Shown here piece after piece: positions 51,746 to 59,629 of a stretch of DNA of 59,629 bases. Within the stretch, counting starts at the first letter, position 1, and each line of letters opens with the position of its first letter. Source of the stretch: Nocardiopsis trehalosi NBRC 14201 (GTDB taxonomy: Bacteria; Actinomycetota; Actinomycetes; Streptosporangiales; Streptosporangiaceae); contig NZ_BCRK01000014.1 of the NCBI RefSeq assembly GCF_001552555.1, positions 1 to 59,629 of the forward strand, read 5' to 3'. A model generated the notes under the pieces. That model was not told where the DNA came from, did no database searches, and was given only the letters and a program-made list of their open reading frames with translations. Position numbers and translations under genes: made by a program.

Positions 51746-52579
51746 ATGGGCATTCGTAAGTACAAGCCGACGACACCGGGTCGTCGCGGGTCCAGCGTGA
51801 GCGACTTCGTCGAGATCACGCGCTCGGAGCCCGAGAAGTCCCTGGTGCGTCCGCTCCACTCCAAGGGCGGGCGGAACGGCCACGGCCGTATCACCGCCCG
51901 GCACCAGGGTGGGGGACACAAGCGCGCCTACCGCGTCATCGACTTCCGTCGGCACGACAAGGACGGCATCCCCGCCAAGGTCGCCCACATCGAGTACGAC
52001 CCGAACCGCACCGCGCGGATCGCACTGCTGCACTACGTCGACGGCGAGAAGCGCTACATCCTCGCGCCGGCCGGCCTCAAGCAGGGCGACAAGGTCGAGA
52101 ACGGCCCCACCTCCGACATCAAGCCGGGCAACTGCCTCCCGCTGCGGAACATCCCCACGGGTACGTTCGTGCACGCGGTCGAGCTGAAGCCGGGCGGCGG
52201 TGCCAAGCTGGGCCGCTCCGCCGGGTCGCAGATCCAGCTGCTGGCGAAGGAGGGCGCGTACGCGACGCTGCGCATGCCCTCCGGCGAGATGCGGCAGGTG
52301 GAGGTCACCTGCCGCGCCACCGTCGGCCAGGTCGGCAACGCCGAGCAGTCAAACATCAACTGGGGCAAGGCCGGCCGTATGCGGTGGAAGGGCAAGCGCC
52401 CGACCGTCCGAGGTGTGGCCATGAACCCGGTCGACCACCCGCTCGGCGGTGGTGAGGGTAAGAGCTCGGGTGGTCGCCACCCGGTCAGCCCGTGGGGCAA
52501 GCCCGAAGGGCGGACCCGCAAGCCGAACAAGGGCAGTGACCGGCTCATCGTGCGTCGGCGTAGCAAGAAGAAGCGGTAA
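51746..52579 (+). CDS. rplB: Ribosomal protein L2
   Basis: L2 is one of the most conserved large-subunit proteins and supports the peptidyl transferase centre. The 277-residue protein has [18 protein letters not shown]-like sequence near residue 50 and [20 protein letters not shown] with the conserved His. It ends [19 protein letters not shown] at 51746 follows GCGAAGAAG. rpsS comes 12 bp later. Confidence 0.98.
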   Translation: MGIRKYKPTTPGRRGSSVSDFVEITRSEPEKSLVRPLHSKGGRNGHGRITARHQGGGHKRAYRVIDFRRHDKDGIPAKVAHIEYDPNRTARIALLHYVDGEKRYILAPAGLKQGDKVENGPTSDIKPGNCLPLRNIPTGTFVHAVELKPGGGAKLGRSAGSQIQLLAKEGAYATLRMPSGEMRQVEVTCRATVGQVGNAEQSNINWGKAGRMRWKGKRPTVRGVAMNPVDHPLGGGEGKSSGGRHPVSPWGKPEGRTRKPNKGSDRLIVRRRSKKKR

Positions 52580-52591
52580 GGAGCACGTCTG

Positions 52592-52870
52592 ATGCCACGT
52601 AGCCTGAAGAAGGGTCCCTTCGTCGACCACCACCTGATCAAGAAGGTGGAGGACCAGAACGAGAAGGGCACCAAGAACGTCATCAAGACGTGGTCCCGCC
52701 GGTCCATGATCATCCCCGAGATGATCGGGCACACGATCGCCGTCCACGACGGTCGCAAGCACGTCCCCGTGTTCGTGTCCGAGTCGATGGTCGGCCACAA
52801 GCTCGGCGAGTTCGCTCCCACGCGCACTTTCCGCAGCCACGTCAAGGAAGACCGCCGTAGCCGCCGTTAG
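52592..52870 (+). CDS. rpsS: Ribosomal protein S19
   Basis: S19 lies in the head of the 30S subunit near the A-site tRNA. The 92-residue protein begins [19 protein letters not shown] and includes [23 protein letters not shown] split over its RNA-binding face. GGAGCACG lies before the ATG. Ordinary in length and sequence. Confidence 0.98.
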   Translation: MPRSLKKGPFVDHHLIKKVEDQNEKGTKNVIKTWSRRSMIIPEMIGHTIAVHDGRKHVPVFVSESMVGHKLGEFAPTRTFRSHVKEDRRSRR

Positions 52871-52941
52871 CGGTTGCAGTTGGAGTAAGAGCCATATACC
52901 CCACGGTGGTGGGGGTGAATTCCGTGAGCGAGGGAAGAGCG

Positions 52942-53316
52942 ATGGGAACGAGGGCACAGGCACGGTTCGTCCGTGTTACGCCCCGAAAGGCCCGCCGGGT
53001 GGTGGACCTTATTCGCGGGTTGCCCGCTGACGAGGCACAGGCGGTGCTCCGGTTCGCGCCACAGGCGGCGAGCGAACCGGTGGGCAAGGTGCTCGCGAGC
53101 GCCATCGCCAATGCCGAGCACAACGACAAGCTGGACCGCGAGACGCTGGTGGTCGGGCGCGCCTGGGTGGACGAAGGTCCCACCCTCAAGCGCATCCGCC
53201 CGCGGGGCTTCGGCCGCGCTTTCCGGGTCACCAAGCGGACGAGCCACATCACCGTGGTCGTCGAGCAGCGTGACGCCGCGGGCGCCTCGTCCAAGAAGAA
53301 GGAGAGGACCCGATAG
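52942..53316 (+). CDS. rplV: Ribosomal protein L22
   Basis: L22 contacts every domain of 23S rRNA and its hairpin lines the exit tunnel. The 124-residue protein starts [20 protein letters not shown] and contains [20 protein letters not shown] chose ATG at 52942 because it matches family N-termini and has GAGGGAAG upstream; the frame is open from 52906 but the extra residues are not conserved. Its stop overlaps the rpsC GTG by one base. Confidence 0.96.
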   Translation: MGTRAQARFVRVTPRKARRVVDLIRGLPADEAQAVLRFAPQAASEPVGKVLASAIANAEHNDKLDRETLVVGRAWVDEGPTLKRIRPRGFGRAFRVTKRTSHITVVVEQRDAAGASSKKKERTR

Positions 53317-54140
53317 TGGGGCAGAAGGTCAACCCGCACGGGTTCCGACTTGGCATCACCACCGACTACAAGACCCGGTGGTACGCCGACAAGATGTACA
53401 AGGACTACGTCAAGGAAGACGTGGCCATCCGCCGGATGCTGAACCGCGGTATGGAGCGCGCCGGGATCTCCAAGGTCGAGATCGAGCGCACCCGTGACCG
53501 CGTCCGCGTCGACATCCACACCGCCCGGCCGGGTATCGTCATCGGCCGCCGCGGTTCGGAGGCCGACCGCATCCGCGCCGACCTCGAGAAGCTGACCAAC
53601 AAGAAGCAGGTCCAGCTCAACATCCTCGAGGTCAAGAACCCGGAGATCGACGCTCAGCTCGTCGCTCAGGGTGTCGCGGAGCAGCTGTCGAGCCGAGTCG
53701 CGTTCCGTCGGGCGATGCGCAAGGCGATGCAGAGCGCCATGAAGAGCGGCGCCAAGGGCATCCGCATCCAGTGCGGCGGCCGCCTCGGCGGCGCCGAGAT
53801 GTCGCGGTCGGAGTTCTACCGCGAGGGCCGCGTGCCGCTGCACACGCTCCGCGCCGACATCGACTTCGGGTTCTTCGAGGCCCGGACGACGTTCGGCCGC
53901 ATCGGCGTGAAGGTGTGGATCTACAAGGGCGACGCCCCCGCGACCCGGGCCGAGCGCGAGGCGGCCCAGGCCGCGCAGCGCGCGCCGGGCGGCGGCGGTG
54001 GCGGCGGCCAGCGCCGCGAGCGTCCGCAGCGGCGCCGCCGCGGCGGTCCCGCGGGCGGCGGCGCGCCGGCCGAGACCAGGTCCAGCGCTCCGGCCGAGGC
54101 CGGCCAGGGCGCGGAGAAGTCCGGGAACGAGGGGAGCTGA
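53316..54140 (+). CDS. rpsC: Ribosomal protein S3
   Basis: S3 lines the mRNA entry channel and has helicase activity with S4. The 274-residue protein begins [20 protein letters not shown]; the KH domain includes [20 protein letters not shown]. The C-terminal ~65 residues are a disordered Gly/Arg tail ([20 protein letters not shown]), longer than in E. coli but common in actinobacteria. GTG at 53316 overlaps the last base of the rplV stop codon. GGAGAGG lies in the rplV end as the ribosome site. Confidence 0.97.
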   Translation: MGQKVNPHGFRLGITTDYKTRWYADKMYKDYVKEDVAIRRMLNRGMERAGISKVEIERTRDRVRVDIHTARPGIVIGRRGSEADRIRADLEKLTNKKQVQLNILEVKNPEIDAQLVAQGVAEQLSSRVAFRRAMRKAMQSAMKSGAKGIRIQCGGRLGGAEMSRSEFYREGRVPLHTLRADIDFGFFEARTTFGRIGVKVWIYKGDAPATRAEREAAQAAQRAPGGGGGGGQRRERPQRRRRGGPAGGGAPAETRSSAPAEAGQGAEKSGNEGS

Positions 54141-54143
54141 CCG

Positions 54144-54560
54144 ATGCTCATTCCCCGTAAGGTCAAGCACCGCAAGCAGCACCACCCGGACCTCCGCGGT
54201 CGTGCCAAGGGCGGTACCAAGGTCAACTTCGGTGAGTTCGGCATCCAGGCCCTGGAGTCCGCCTACGTCACCAACCGGCAGATCGAGTCCGCTCGTATCG
54301 CCATGACCCGGCACATCAAGCGCGGCGGCAAGGTGTGGATCAACATCTTCCCCGACCGCCCCATCACCAAGAAGCCGGCCGAGACCCGCATGGGTTCCGG
54401 TAAGGGCTCCCCCGAGTGGTGGGTCGCGCCGGTCAAGCCCGGCCGCGTGATGTTCGAGCTGTCGGGTGTGCCGGAGCCCATCGCCAAGGAGGCGATGCGG
54501 CGGGCCATGCACAAGCTGCCGATGAAGTGCAAGTTCGTGAAGCGCGAAGTGGAGGCGTGA
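54144..54560 (+). CDS. rplP: Ribosomal protein L16
   Basis: L16 helps place the A-site tRNA. The 138-residue protein begins [19 protein letters not shown] and contains [16 protein letters not shown] and [16 protein letters not shown]. The ATG is 3 bp after rpsC with GAGGGGAG upstream. Its TGA overlaps the rpmC ATG. Confidence 0.98.
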   Translation: MLIPRKVKHRKQHHPDLRGRAKGGTKVNFGEFGIQALESAYVTNRQIESARIAMTRHIKRGGKVWINIFPDRPITKKPAETRMGSGKGSPEWWVAPVKPGRVMFELSGVPEPIAKEAMRRAMHKLPMKCKFVKREVEA

Positions 54561-54814
54561 TGGCGAAGTCCCTGACCGCCCAGGAGCTGCGGAGCGAGTC
54601 CCAGGAGGACCTGGTCGCCAAGCTCAAGGAGGCCAAGGAGGAGCTGTTCAACCTCCGCTTCCAGGCCGCGACCGGCCAGCTCGACAACCACAACCGACTG
54701 CGGACGGTGAAGCGCGAGATCGCGCGCATCTACACGGTCATGCGTGAGCACGAGCTCGGCATCATGCGGCTGGCCGGCGAGTCGGCTGAGGAGACGAAGG
54801 AAGCAGCCGAATGA
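54560..54814 (+). CDS. rpmC: Ribosomal protein L29
   Basis: L29 sits beside L23 at the tunnel exit. The 84-residue protein starts [20 protein letters not shown] and has the helical hairpin [16 protein letters not shown] short acidic C-terminal extension ([13 protein letters not shown]) is common in actinobacteria. ATG overlaps the rplP stop (TGATG), and the stop overlaps rpsQ. Confidence 0.97.
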   Translation: MAKSLTAQELRSESQEDLVAKLKEAKEELFNLRFQAATGQLDNHNRLRTVKREIARIYTVMREHELGIMRLAGESAEETKEAAE

Positions 54815-55095
54815 GCGAAGAGAAGGCCCTGAGCCGGGACCTGGAGCGCAACTACCGCAAGGTGCGCGAGGGCCTGGTCGTCAGCGACAAGATGGAGAAG
54901 ACCGTCGTTGTCGAGGTGGAGGACCGCGTCAAGCACGCGCTGTACGGCAAGGTCATCCGCCGCACCACGAAGTACAAGGCCCACGACGAGGCGAACTCCT
55001 GCGGTATCGGCGACCGGGTTCGCCTGATGGAGACCCGCCCGATGTCCGCGACCAAGCGCTGGCGCGTCGTGGAGATCCTGGAGAAGGCTAAGTAG
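54811..55095 (+). CDS. rpsQ: Ribosomal protein S17
   Basis: S17 binds 16S rRNA early in assembly. The 94-residue protein has [36 protein letters not shown] and the closing [20 protein letters not shown], all standard. The ATG overlaps the rpmC stop (ATGA). A 103-bp gap with a short symmetrical GC sequence (55106-55140) separates it from rplN. Confidence 0.98.
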   Translation: MSEEKALSRDLERNYRKVREGLVVSDKMEKTVVVEVEDRVKHALYGKVIRRTTKYKAHDEANSCGIGDRVRLMETRPMSATKRWRVVEILEKAK

Positions 55096-55198
55096 ACCCC
55101 TGTCCCGGCGGCCGGTTGGTGGAGATCGGCCGCCGAGGGGTGAGACCACCTAGCAGCGCGGGTCCCCCGGACTCCGCGCGCACATATCAGGAGCAGAC

Positions 55199-55567
55199 GT
55201 GATTCAGCAGGAGTCGCGACTCAAGGTCGCCGACAACACGGGGGCCAAGGAGATCTTGACCATCCGTGTCCTCGGCGGCTCGGGTCGGCGCTACGCGGGC
55301 ATCGGCGACACCATCGTGGCGACGGTGAAGGACGCCCTTCCCGGCGCGGGCGTGAAGAAGGGCGATGTCGTCAAGGCCGTCATCGTGCGCACCACCAAGG
55401 AGCGCCGCCGGCCCGACGGCTCCTACATCCGCTTCGATGAGAACGCCGCCGTGCTCATCAAGGACGGTGGAGACCCGCGCGGTACCCGCATCTTCGGCCC
55501 GGTCGGCCGCGAGCTGCGGGACAAGAAGTACATGCGCATCATCTCGCTAGCGCCGGAGGTGCTCTAG
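55199..55567 (+). CDS. rplN: Ribosomal protein L14
   Basis: L14 forms an inter-subunit bridge and binds ribosome silencing factor. The 122-residue protein begins [20 protein letters not shown] and ends [23 protein letters not shown] at 55199 has CAGGAGCAG upstream. It opens the spc group of genes, with rplX 3 bp later. Confidence 0.98.
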   Translation: MIQQESRLKVADNTGAKEILTIRVLGGSGRRYAGIGDTIVATVKDALPGAGVKKGDVVKAVIVRTTKERRRPDGSYIRFDENAAVLIKDGGDPRGTRIFGPVGRELRDKKYMRIISLAPEVL

Positions 55568-55570
55568 GCG

Positions 55571-55876
55571 ATGAAGATCAAGAAGGACGACGAGGTCGTC
55601 GTCATCGCCGGCAAGGACAAGGGTGCCACCGGGAAGGTCATCAAGGCCCTTCCCCGGGAGCAGCGTGTCGTCGTCGAGGGCGTCAACCTCATCAAGAAGC
55701 ACAAGAAGGCCAACCCGGCGGGCGGCCAGCAGGGTGAGGTCGTCACCAAGGAGGCGCCGATCCACGTGAGCAACGTCGCGCTCGCGGAGGACGGCAAGCC
55801 CACCCGTGTCGGTTACCGCTTCGAGGAAGACGGAACCAAGGTTCGGATCTCCCGCCGTACCGGTAAGGACATCTGA
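55571..55876 (+). CDS. rplX: Ribosomal protein L24
   Basis: L24 is an assembly initiator with a KOW domain. The 101-residue protein contains [20 protein letters not shown] and [19 protein letters not shown]. The TGA overlaps the rplE ATG (TGATG). Normal length. Confidence 0.98.
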   Translation: MKIKKDDEVVVIAGKDKGATGKVIKALPREQRVVVEGVNLIKKHKKANPAGGQQGEVVTKEAPIHVSNVALAEDGKPTRVGYRFEEDGTKVRISRRTGKDI

Positions 55877-56451
55877 TGACGGTCACCACTGACACCGCCG
55901 CCCCGGCGCTGCCCCGGCTCAAGGAGAAGTACCGCTCCGAGATCATCGCCGGGCTGCGGGACGAGTTCGACATCAAGAACATCATGCAGGTCCCCGGTCT
56001 CTCCAAGATCGTGGTCAACATGGGTGTCGGCGAGGCCGCCCGCGACGCGAAGCTCATCCAGGGCGCGATCGCCGACCTGTCGGCGATCACCGGGCAGAAG
56101 CCGCGGATCAACCGGGCCAAGAACTCCATCGCGCAGTTCAAGCTGCGCGAGGGCCAGCCGATCGGCGCCAGCGTCACGCTGCGCGGCGACCGGATGTGGG
56201 AGTTCCTGGACCGGCTGCTCTCGCTGGCGCTGCCCCGCATCCGGGACTTCCGCGGGCTCTCGCCGAAGCAGTTCGACGGCCGCGGCAACTACACCTTCGG
56301 CCTCACCGAGCAGGTCATGTTCCACGAGATCGACCCCGACAAGGTCGACCGCCAGCGTGGGATGGACATCACCGTCGTCACCACGGCGACCAACGACGAC
56401 GAGGGGCGCGCCCTGCTCAAGCGGCTCGGATTCCCCTTCAAGGAAGCCTAG
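55876..56451 (+). CDS. rplE: Ribosomal protein L5
   Basis: L5 binds 5S rRNA and contacts P-site tRNA. The 191-residue protein contains [39 protein letters not shown] and [20 protein letters not shown]. Its N-terminal ~15 residues ([19 protein letters not shown]) are slightly longer than in E. coli. ATG overlaps the rplX stop. Confidence 0.98.
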   Translation: MTVTTDTAAPALPRLKEKYRSEIIAGLRDEFDIKNIMQVPGLSKIVVNMGVGEAARDAKLIQGAIADLSAITGQKPRINRAKNSIAQFKLREGQPIGASVTLRGDRMWEFLDRLLSLALPRIRDFRGLSPKQFDGRGNYTFGLTEQVMFHEIDPDKVDRQRGMDITVVTTATNDDEGRALLKRLGFPFKEA

Positions 56452-56462
56452 GGGGATCTGAG

Positions 56463-56648
56463 ATGGCTAAGAAGGCGCTGATCGCCAAGGCGAACCGGAA
56501 GCAGAAGTTCGAGGTTCGCGCGTATACTCGTTGCTCGCGGTGCGGTCGCCCGCGCGCCGTCTTCCGGAAGTTCGGCCTGTGCCGCATCTGCTTCCGCGAG
56601 ATGGCCCACCGGGGCGAGCTGCCCGGTATCACCAAGTCGAGCTGGTAG
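56463..56648 (+). CDS. rpsZ: Ribosomal protein S14, zinc-binding (type Z)
   Basis: This 61-residue form of S14 has four zinc cysteines in RCSRCGRPR and [10 protein letters not shown]. It begins [20 protein letters not shown] and ends GITKSSW. ATG at 56463 follows GGGGGATCTGAG, 11 bp after rplE. It is shorter than the zinc-free S14 that some actinobacteria also carry elsewhere. A 264-bp gap with a strong hairpin follows. Confidence 0.97.
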   Translation: MAKKALIAKANRKQKFEVRAYTRCSRCGRPRAVFRKFGLCRICFREMAHRGELPGITKSSW

Positions 56649-56656
56649 CCTCCGGC

Positions 56657-56685
56657 GGGCCGACCGCGCAGCGCGCGGTCGGCCC
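56657..56685 (+). terminator. Strong hairpin between rpsZ and rpsH
   Basis: A perfect 13-bp stem (56657-56669 with 56673-56685) and 3-nt loop start 9 nt after the rpsZ stop codon. Its position inside the spc operon means it either ends part of the transcripts or is a processing site. Confidence 0.65.
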
Positions 56686-56851
56686 CGGGGCTTCCCGCGG
56701 AGCCGGCCCCCCGGGCCGCGCACCGCACATCGAAGCGGCCGGTAGTACCGCCGCCGACCATCAGGAACCGACCGGGCACGGTGCGGACATCGCACGGTGC
56801 CCATGACCACGCCGTAGGTCCTAGAGGACTCCGCGCCCACGGGGCGCGGTC

Positions 56852-56875
56852 ACACGCCATCAGGGAATGGCGTGT
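56852..56875 (+). promoter_or_regulatory. Hairpin upstream of rpsH
   Basis: A perfect 9-bp stem ACACGCCAT/ATGGCGTGT with loop CAGGGA ends 37 nt before the rpsH start. It could be a regulatory element such as an S8 target, or an mRNA-stability hairpin; no protein site is proven. Confidence 0.4.
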
Positions 56876-56912
56876 CCTTGGGGAAACCGCGGTGAGGAAG
56901 GGCCAATCGGCC

Positions 56913-57311
56913 ATGACGATGACCGACCCGATCGCAGACATGCTGACGCGTCTGCGTAACGCGAATTCGGCATACCACGACACCGTGTCGATGCCGTATT
57001 CCAAGATCAAGGCGCACATCGCCGAGATCCTCCAGCAGGAGGGCTACGTCCAGGGCTGGCGCACCGAGGAGGCCCCCGTGGGCCAGAACCTCGTGGTCGA
57101 CCTCAAGTACGGTCCGACCCGTGAGCGCTCCATCGCCGGTGTCCGCCGGGTCTCCAAGCCCGGCCTCCGGGTGTACGCGAAGAAGGACAACCTTCCCCGC
57201 GTCCTGGGCGGCCTCGGCGTGGCCATCATTTCGACGTCCGGCGGCCTGATGACGGACAAGCAGGCCAAGAAGCGCGGCGTGGGCGGCGAAGTCCTCGCCT
57301 ACGTCTGGTAG
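56913..57311 (+). CDS. rpsH: Ribosomal protein S8
   Basis: S8 nucleates the central domain of 16S rRNA and represses spc expression in E. coli. The 132-residue protein begins [20 protein letters not shown] and ends [12 protein letters not shown] chose ATG at 56913 to match Streptomyces S8; the next ATG is two codons later. GGAAGGG is about 11 nt upstream. rplF follows after 17 bp. Confidence 0.97.
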   Translation: MTMTDPIADMLTRLRNANSAYHDTVSMPYSKIKAHIAEILQQEGYVQGWRTEEAPVGQNLVVDLKYGPTRERSIAGVRRVSKPGLRVYAKKDNLPRVLGGLGVAIISTSGGLMTDKQAKKRGVGGEVLAYVW

Positions 57312-57328
57312 AGGGAGGGACTTTCCGC

Positions 57329-57865
57329 ATGTCGCGCATCGGACGACTGCCGATCTCGGTCCCCAAGGGCGTCGAAGTCACGATTGACGGGCACGACGTC
57401 AAAGTCAAGGGGCCGAAGGGCGAACTGAAGCACACCATCGCCGCTCCGATCACCGTCTCCCAGGAGGACGGGACGATCCAGGTGGCGCGCCCGGACGACA
57501 AGCCCGAGAACCGGTCGCTGCACGGGCTCACCCGTGCGCTGATCTCGAACCTCATCGAGGGCGTCTCCAAGGGCTACAGCAAGACGCTGGAGATCCACGG
57601 CGTCGGTTACCGCGTCCAGGCCAAGGGCTCCAACCTGGAGTTCTCGCTGGGCTACAGCCACCCCGTCGTGGTCGAGCCGCCTCCGGGTATCAGCTTCCGC
57701 GTCGAGAAGCCGACCCGGCTGCACGTCGACGGGATCGACAAGCAGCTCGTGGGCCAGGTGGCGGCCAACATCCGCAAGCTGCGCAAGCCGGACCCGTACA
57801 AGGCCAAGGGCGTGCGGTACGAGGGTGAGCAGATCCGCCGCAAGGCCGGAAAGGCTGGTAAGTAG
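57329..57865 (+). CDS. rplF: Ribosomal protein L6
   Basis: L6 lies near the sarcin-ricin loop. The 178-residue protein has two similar domains: N-terminal [19 protein letters not shown] and C-terminal [17 protein letters not shown], followed by [27 protein letters not shown] precedes the ATG. rplR starts 2 bp later. Confidence 0.98.
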   Translation: MSRIGRLPISVPKGVEVTIDGHDVKVKGPKGELKHTIAAPITVSQEDGTIQVARPDDKPENRSLHGLTRALISNLIEGVSKGYSKTLEIHGVGYRVQAKGSNLEFSLGYSHPVVVEPPPGISFRVEKPTRLHVDGIDKQLVGQVAANIRKLRKPDPYKAKGVRYEGEQIRRKAGKAGK

Positions 57866-57867
57866 GC

Positions 57868-58254
57868 ATGGGCAAGAGCACGACGCTGGTCCGCAAGGGG
57901 ACGGCCTCGCGTACGGCCTCCCGTGCGCGCCGCCACCTGCGGGTCCGCAAGAAGGTCCAGGGCACGGCCGCGCGTCCGCGCCTGGTCGTGACCCGCTCCG
58001 CCAAGCACATGGTCGCGCAGATCGTGGACGACACCCAGAGCCGCACCCTGGTGTCCGCCTCCACGATGGACGCCTCCATCCGCACGGCCGAGGGCAAGAA
58101 GTCCGAGAAGTCGAAGCAGGTGGGCGAGCTGCTCGCGCAGCGAGCCAAGGACGCCGGCATCACCGCGGTCGTCTTCGACCGCGGCGGCTACCGCTACCAG
58201 GGCCGCATCGCCGCCCTGGCCGATGGCGCGCGGTCCGCCGGGCTGGAGTTCTGA
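57868..58254 (+). CDS. rplR: Ribosomal protein L18
   Basis: L18 binds 5S rRNA with L5. The 128-residue protein contains [40 protein letters not shown] and [20 protein letters not shown]. Normal length. The rpsE start is 46 bp beyond its stop. Confidence 0.98.
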   Translation: MGKSTTLVRKGTASRTASRARRHLRVRKKVQGTAARPRLVVTRSAKHMVAQIVDDTQSRTLVSASTMDASIRTAEGKKSEKSKQVGELLAQRAKDAGITAVVFDRGGYRYQGRIAALADGARSAGLEF

Positions 58255-58300
58255 TGGGCTTCGGCAAGGACGTCAACAACGGGAAGAAGAGGAACCACTG

Positions 58301-58903
58301 ATGGCTGCAGCTCCGCGGCGCGGCGCCGGTGGCGAGCGGCGTGACCGCCGTGACGATCGCCGCGGCGGCGCCGCAGACAAGGGTGTCTCCTACATCGAGA
58401 AGGTCGTGACCATCAACCGGGTCGCGAAGGTCGTCAAGGGCGGCCGGCGCTTCAGCTTCACCGCGCTCGTGGTCGTCGGCGACGGCAACGGCATGGTCGG
58501 TGTGGGCTACGGCAAGGCCAAGGAAGTCCCCGCGGCCATCGCCAAGGGTGTCGAGGAGGCGAAGAAGAACTTCTTCCGCGTCCCCCGCATCCAGGGCACG
58601 ATCGTGCACCGGGTCCAGGGCGAGGACGCCGCCGGCGTCGTCCTCCTGCGTCCCGCCGCGCCCGGTACCGGCGTCATCGCCGGCGGCCCGGTCCGCGCGG
58701 TGCTGGAGTGCGCGGGTATCCACGACGTGCTGAGCAAGTCCCTCGGCTCGTCCAACCCGCTCAACATCGTGCACGCGACCGTCGCTGCGCTCAAGGGGCT
58801 GAACCGTCCCGAGGAGATCGCGGCCCGCCGCGGTCTGCCGATCGAGGACGTGGCCCCGGCCGCCATGCTTCGGGCCCGTGCGGAAGCGAAGGCGGGTGCC
58901 TGA
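58301..58903 (+). CDS. rpsE: Ribosomal protein S5
   Basis: S5 takes part in translational fidelity. The 200-residue protein has a disordered Arg/Gly N-terminus (about 30 residues) and then [39 protein letters not shown] and [19 protein letters not shown] complete the two domains. ATG at 58301 follows GAAGAAGAGGAA. rpmD follows after 2 bp. Confidence 0.98.
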   Translation: MAAAPRRGAGGERRDRRDDRRGGAADKGVSYIEKVVTINRVAKVVKGGRRFSFTALVVVGDGNGMVGVGYGKAKEVPAAIAKGVEEAKKNFFRVPRIQGTIVHRVQGEDAAGVVLLRPAAPGTGVIAGGPVRAVLECAGIHDVLSKSLGSSNPLNIVHATVAALKGLNRPEEIAARRGLPIEDVAPAAMLRARAEAKAGA

Positions 58904-58905
58904 CC

Positions 58906-59091
58906 ATGGCGAAGCTGAAGATCACCCAGGTCCGTTCGAAGATCGGCGGTAAGCGGAAGCAGCACGACAGCCTCCGCTCGCTCGGTCTCGGCCGGATCGG
59001 CAAGGCGGTCGTCCGCGACGACCGTCCCGAGGTCCGCGGCCAGATCAACGTCGTCGCGCACCTCGTGACCGTCGAGGAGGTCAGCGAATGA
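58906..59091 (+). CDS. rpmD: Ribosomal protein L30
   Basis: This 61-residue large-subunit protein contains [19 protein letters not shown] and [17 protein letters not shown]. The ATG is 2 bp after rpsE; the TGA overlaps the rplO ATG (ATGA at 59088-59091). Confidence 0.98.
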   Translation: MAKLKITQVRSKIGGKRKQHDSLRSLGLGRIGKAVVRDDRPEVRGQINVVAHLVTVEEVSE

Positions 59092-59552
59092 GCGACTACA
59101 ACCCCGACGAGCTGCTCAAGCTCCACCACCTGCGGCCGGCCCCCGGCTCCAACAAGTCGCGCGTCCGCAAGGGCCGCGGCGAGGCGTCCAAGGGCAAGAC
59201 CGCCGGTCGTGGCACGAAGGGCACCAAGGCTCGTTCCACCGTGCCCGTCGGCTTCGAGGGCGGCCAGATGCCGCTCATCCGCCGGGTCCCGAAGCTCAAG
59301 GGCTTCAGCAACGCCCGCTTCCGGACGACCTACCAGGTCGTCAACCTGGACAAGCTGAGCGAGCTGTTCCCCGAGGGCGGCGAGGTCACCGTCGAGAGCC
59401 TGGTGGCCAAGGGCGCGGTCCGCAAGAACCAGCTCGTCAAGGTGCTGGGCACCGGTGAGATCTCGGTGGCCGTGCAGGTGAGCGTGCACGCGTTCTCCTC
59501 CTCGGCCAAGGAGAAGATCACCGCGGCCGGCGGCTCCGTGACCGAGCTGTAG
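59088..59552 (+). CDS. rplO: Ribosomal protein L15
   Basis: L15 is a late assembly protein. The 154-residue protein has [40 protein letters not shown] and [15 protein letters not shown] at the C-terminus. ATG overlaps the rpmD stop. secY should be next, beyond the window. Confidence 0.98.
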   Translation: MSDYNPDELLKLHHLRPAPGSNKSRVRKGRGEASKGKTAGRGTKGTKARSTVPVGFEGGQMPLIRRVPKLKGFSNARFRTTYQVVNLDKLSELFPEGGEVTVESLVAKGAVRKNQLVKVLGTGEISVAVQVSVHAFSSSAKEKITAAGGSVTEL

Positions 59553-59629
59553 CATCGGCCCGCACGTGGCGTTCCGAGGGGCGTCCGCCGGAGCCACCCC
59601 CGCGAGGGGGAGGCCCGGCGGGCGCCCCC
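59553..59629 (+). other. Gap after rplO
   Basis: The last 77 bp hold GC-rich inverted repeats (GGGCGTCCGCCGG with CCGGCGGGCGCCC, from 59579 to the end) and no gene. The expected secY start is outside the window. The structure could be a partial terminator. Confidence 0.4.

Noticed and set aside
53316-54140. Gly/Arg-rich tail of S3 as an anomaly
   Set aside because: Actinobacterial S3 commonly carries such an extension.

Overview
This window is a very GC-rich actinobacterial chromosome segment (GC content judged by eye, not computed). It has GTG and TTG starts, many GTGA/ATGA start-stop overlaps and a NusG with a long acidic N-terminal tail. The conserved order (korAB, htpX-like, yajQ, tRNA-Tyr ... 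tRNA-Thr, tRNA-Met, rpmG, two MaoC genes, murB, add, aspC, tRNA-Trp, secE, nusG, rplKAJL, rpoBC, rpsL-rpsG-fusA-tuf, S10-spc ribosomal operon) is the one known from Streptomyces and its relatives. Protein details fit a Streptosporangiales/Nocardiopsis-like organism better than Streptomyces; that placement is an inference.

Region 1 (1-8.7 kb): on the minus strand lie a protein with a Tyr/Gly/Gln-rich tail, an NAD(P)-binding SDR, an acyl-CoA synthetase and the korA-korB ferredoxin oxidoreductase pair. A 32-codon Cys/His-containing leader peptide with an apparently leaderless start sits upstream of korA. A divergent M48 membrane protease, yajQ and tRNA-Tyr follow.

Region 2 (8.7-21.3 kb): this is an accessory block between tRNA-Tyr, the orthologue of the SLP1 attachment tRNA in Streptomyces, and tRNA-Thr. 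It holds about 800 bp without genes, three tandem short secreted two-cysteine proteins resembling very divergent chaplins, a lipoprotein, and a Wadjet-type SMC set. In that set JetA is reduced to its C-terminal half, JetB is intact, JetC carries a disordered extension of about 355 residues, and the JetD nuclease is absent. An SbcC/RecF-like zinc-hook ATPase takes the place where JetD would be expected. I regard this as the best candidate for an undescribed system.

Region 3 (21.3-45 kb): conserved housekeeping genes lead into secE-nusG and the rplKA, rplJL and rpoBC transcription units. Two features are atypical. A ribbon-helix-helix antitoxin/Doc toxin pair with its own promoter and a direct-repeat operator lies between rplL and rpoB. 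RpoB has Asn at the position of E. coli His526, together with other changes in the rifampicin region, as in the rpoB(R) allele of Nonomuraea. Downstream of rpoC are a 1404-residue repeat-rich disordered protein ending in a DUF4190 membrane domain and a lipoprotein.

Region 4 (45-59.6 kb): the str operon (rpsL, rpsG, fusA, tuf) is followed by two strong hairpins and then the S10 and spc operons from rpsJ through rplO. The window ends just upstream of the expected secY. No CRISPR array, rRNA gene, insertion sequence or integrase was seen.
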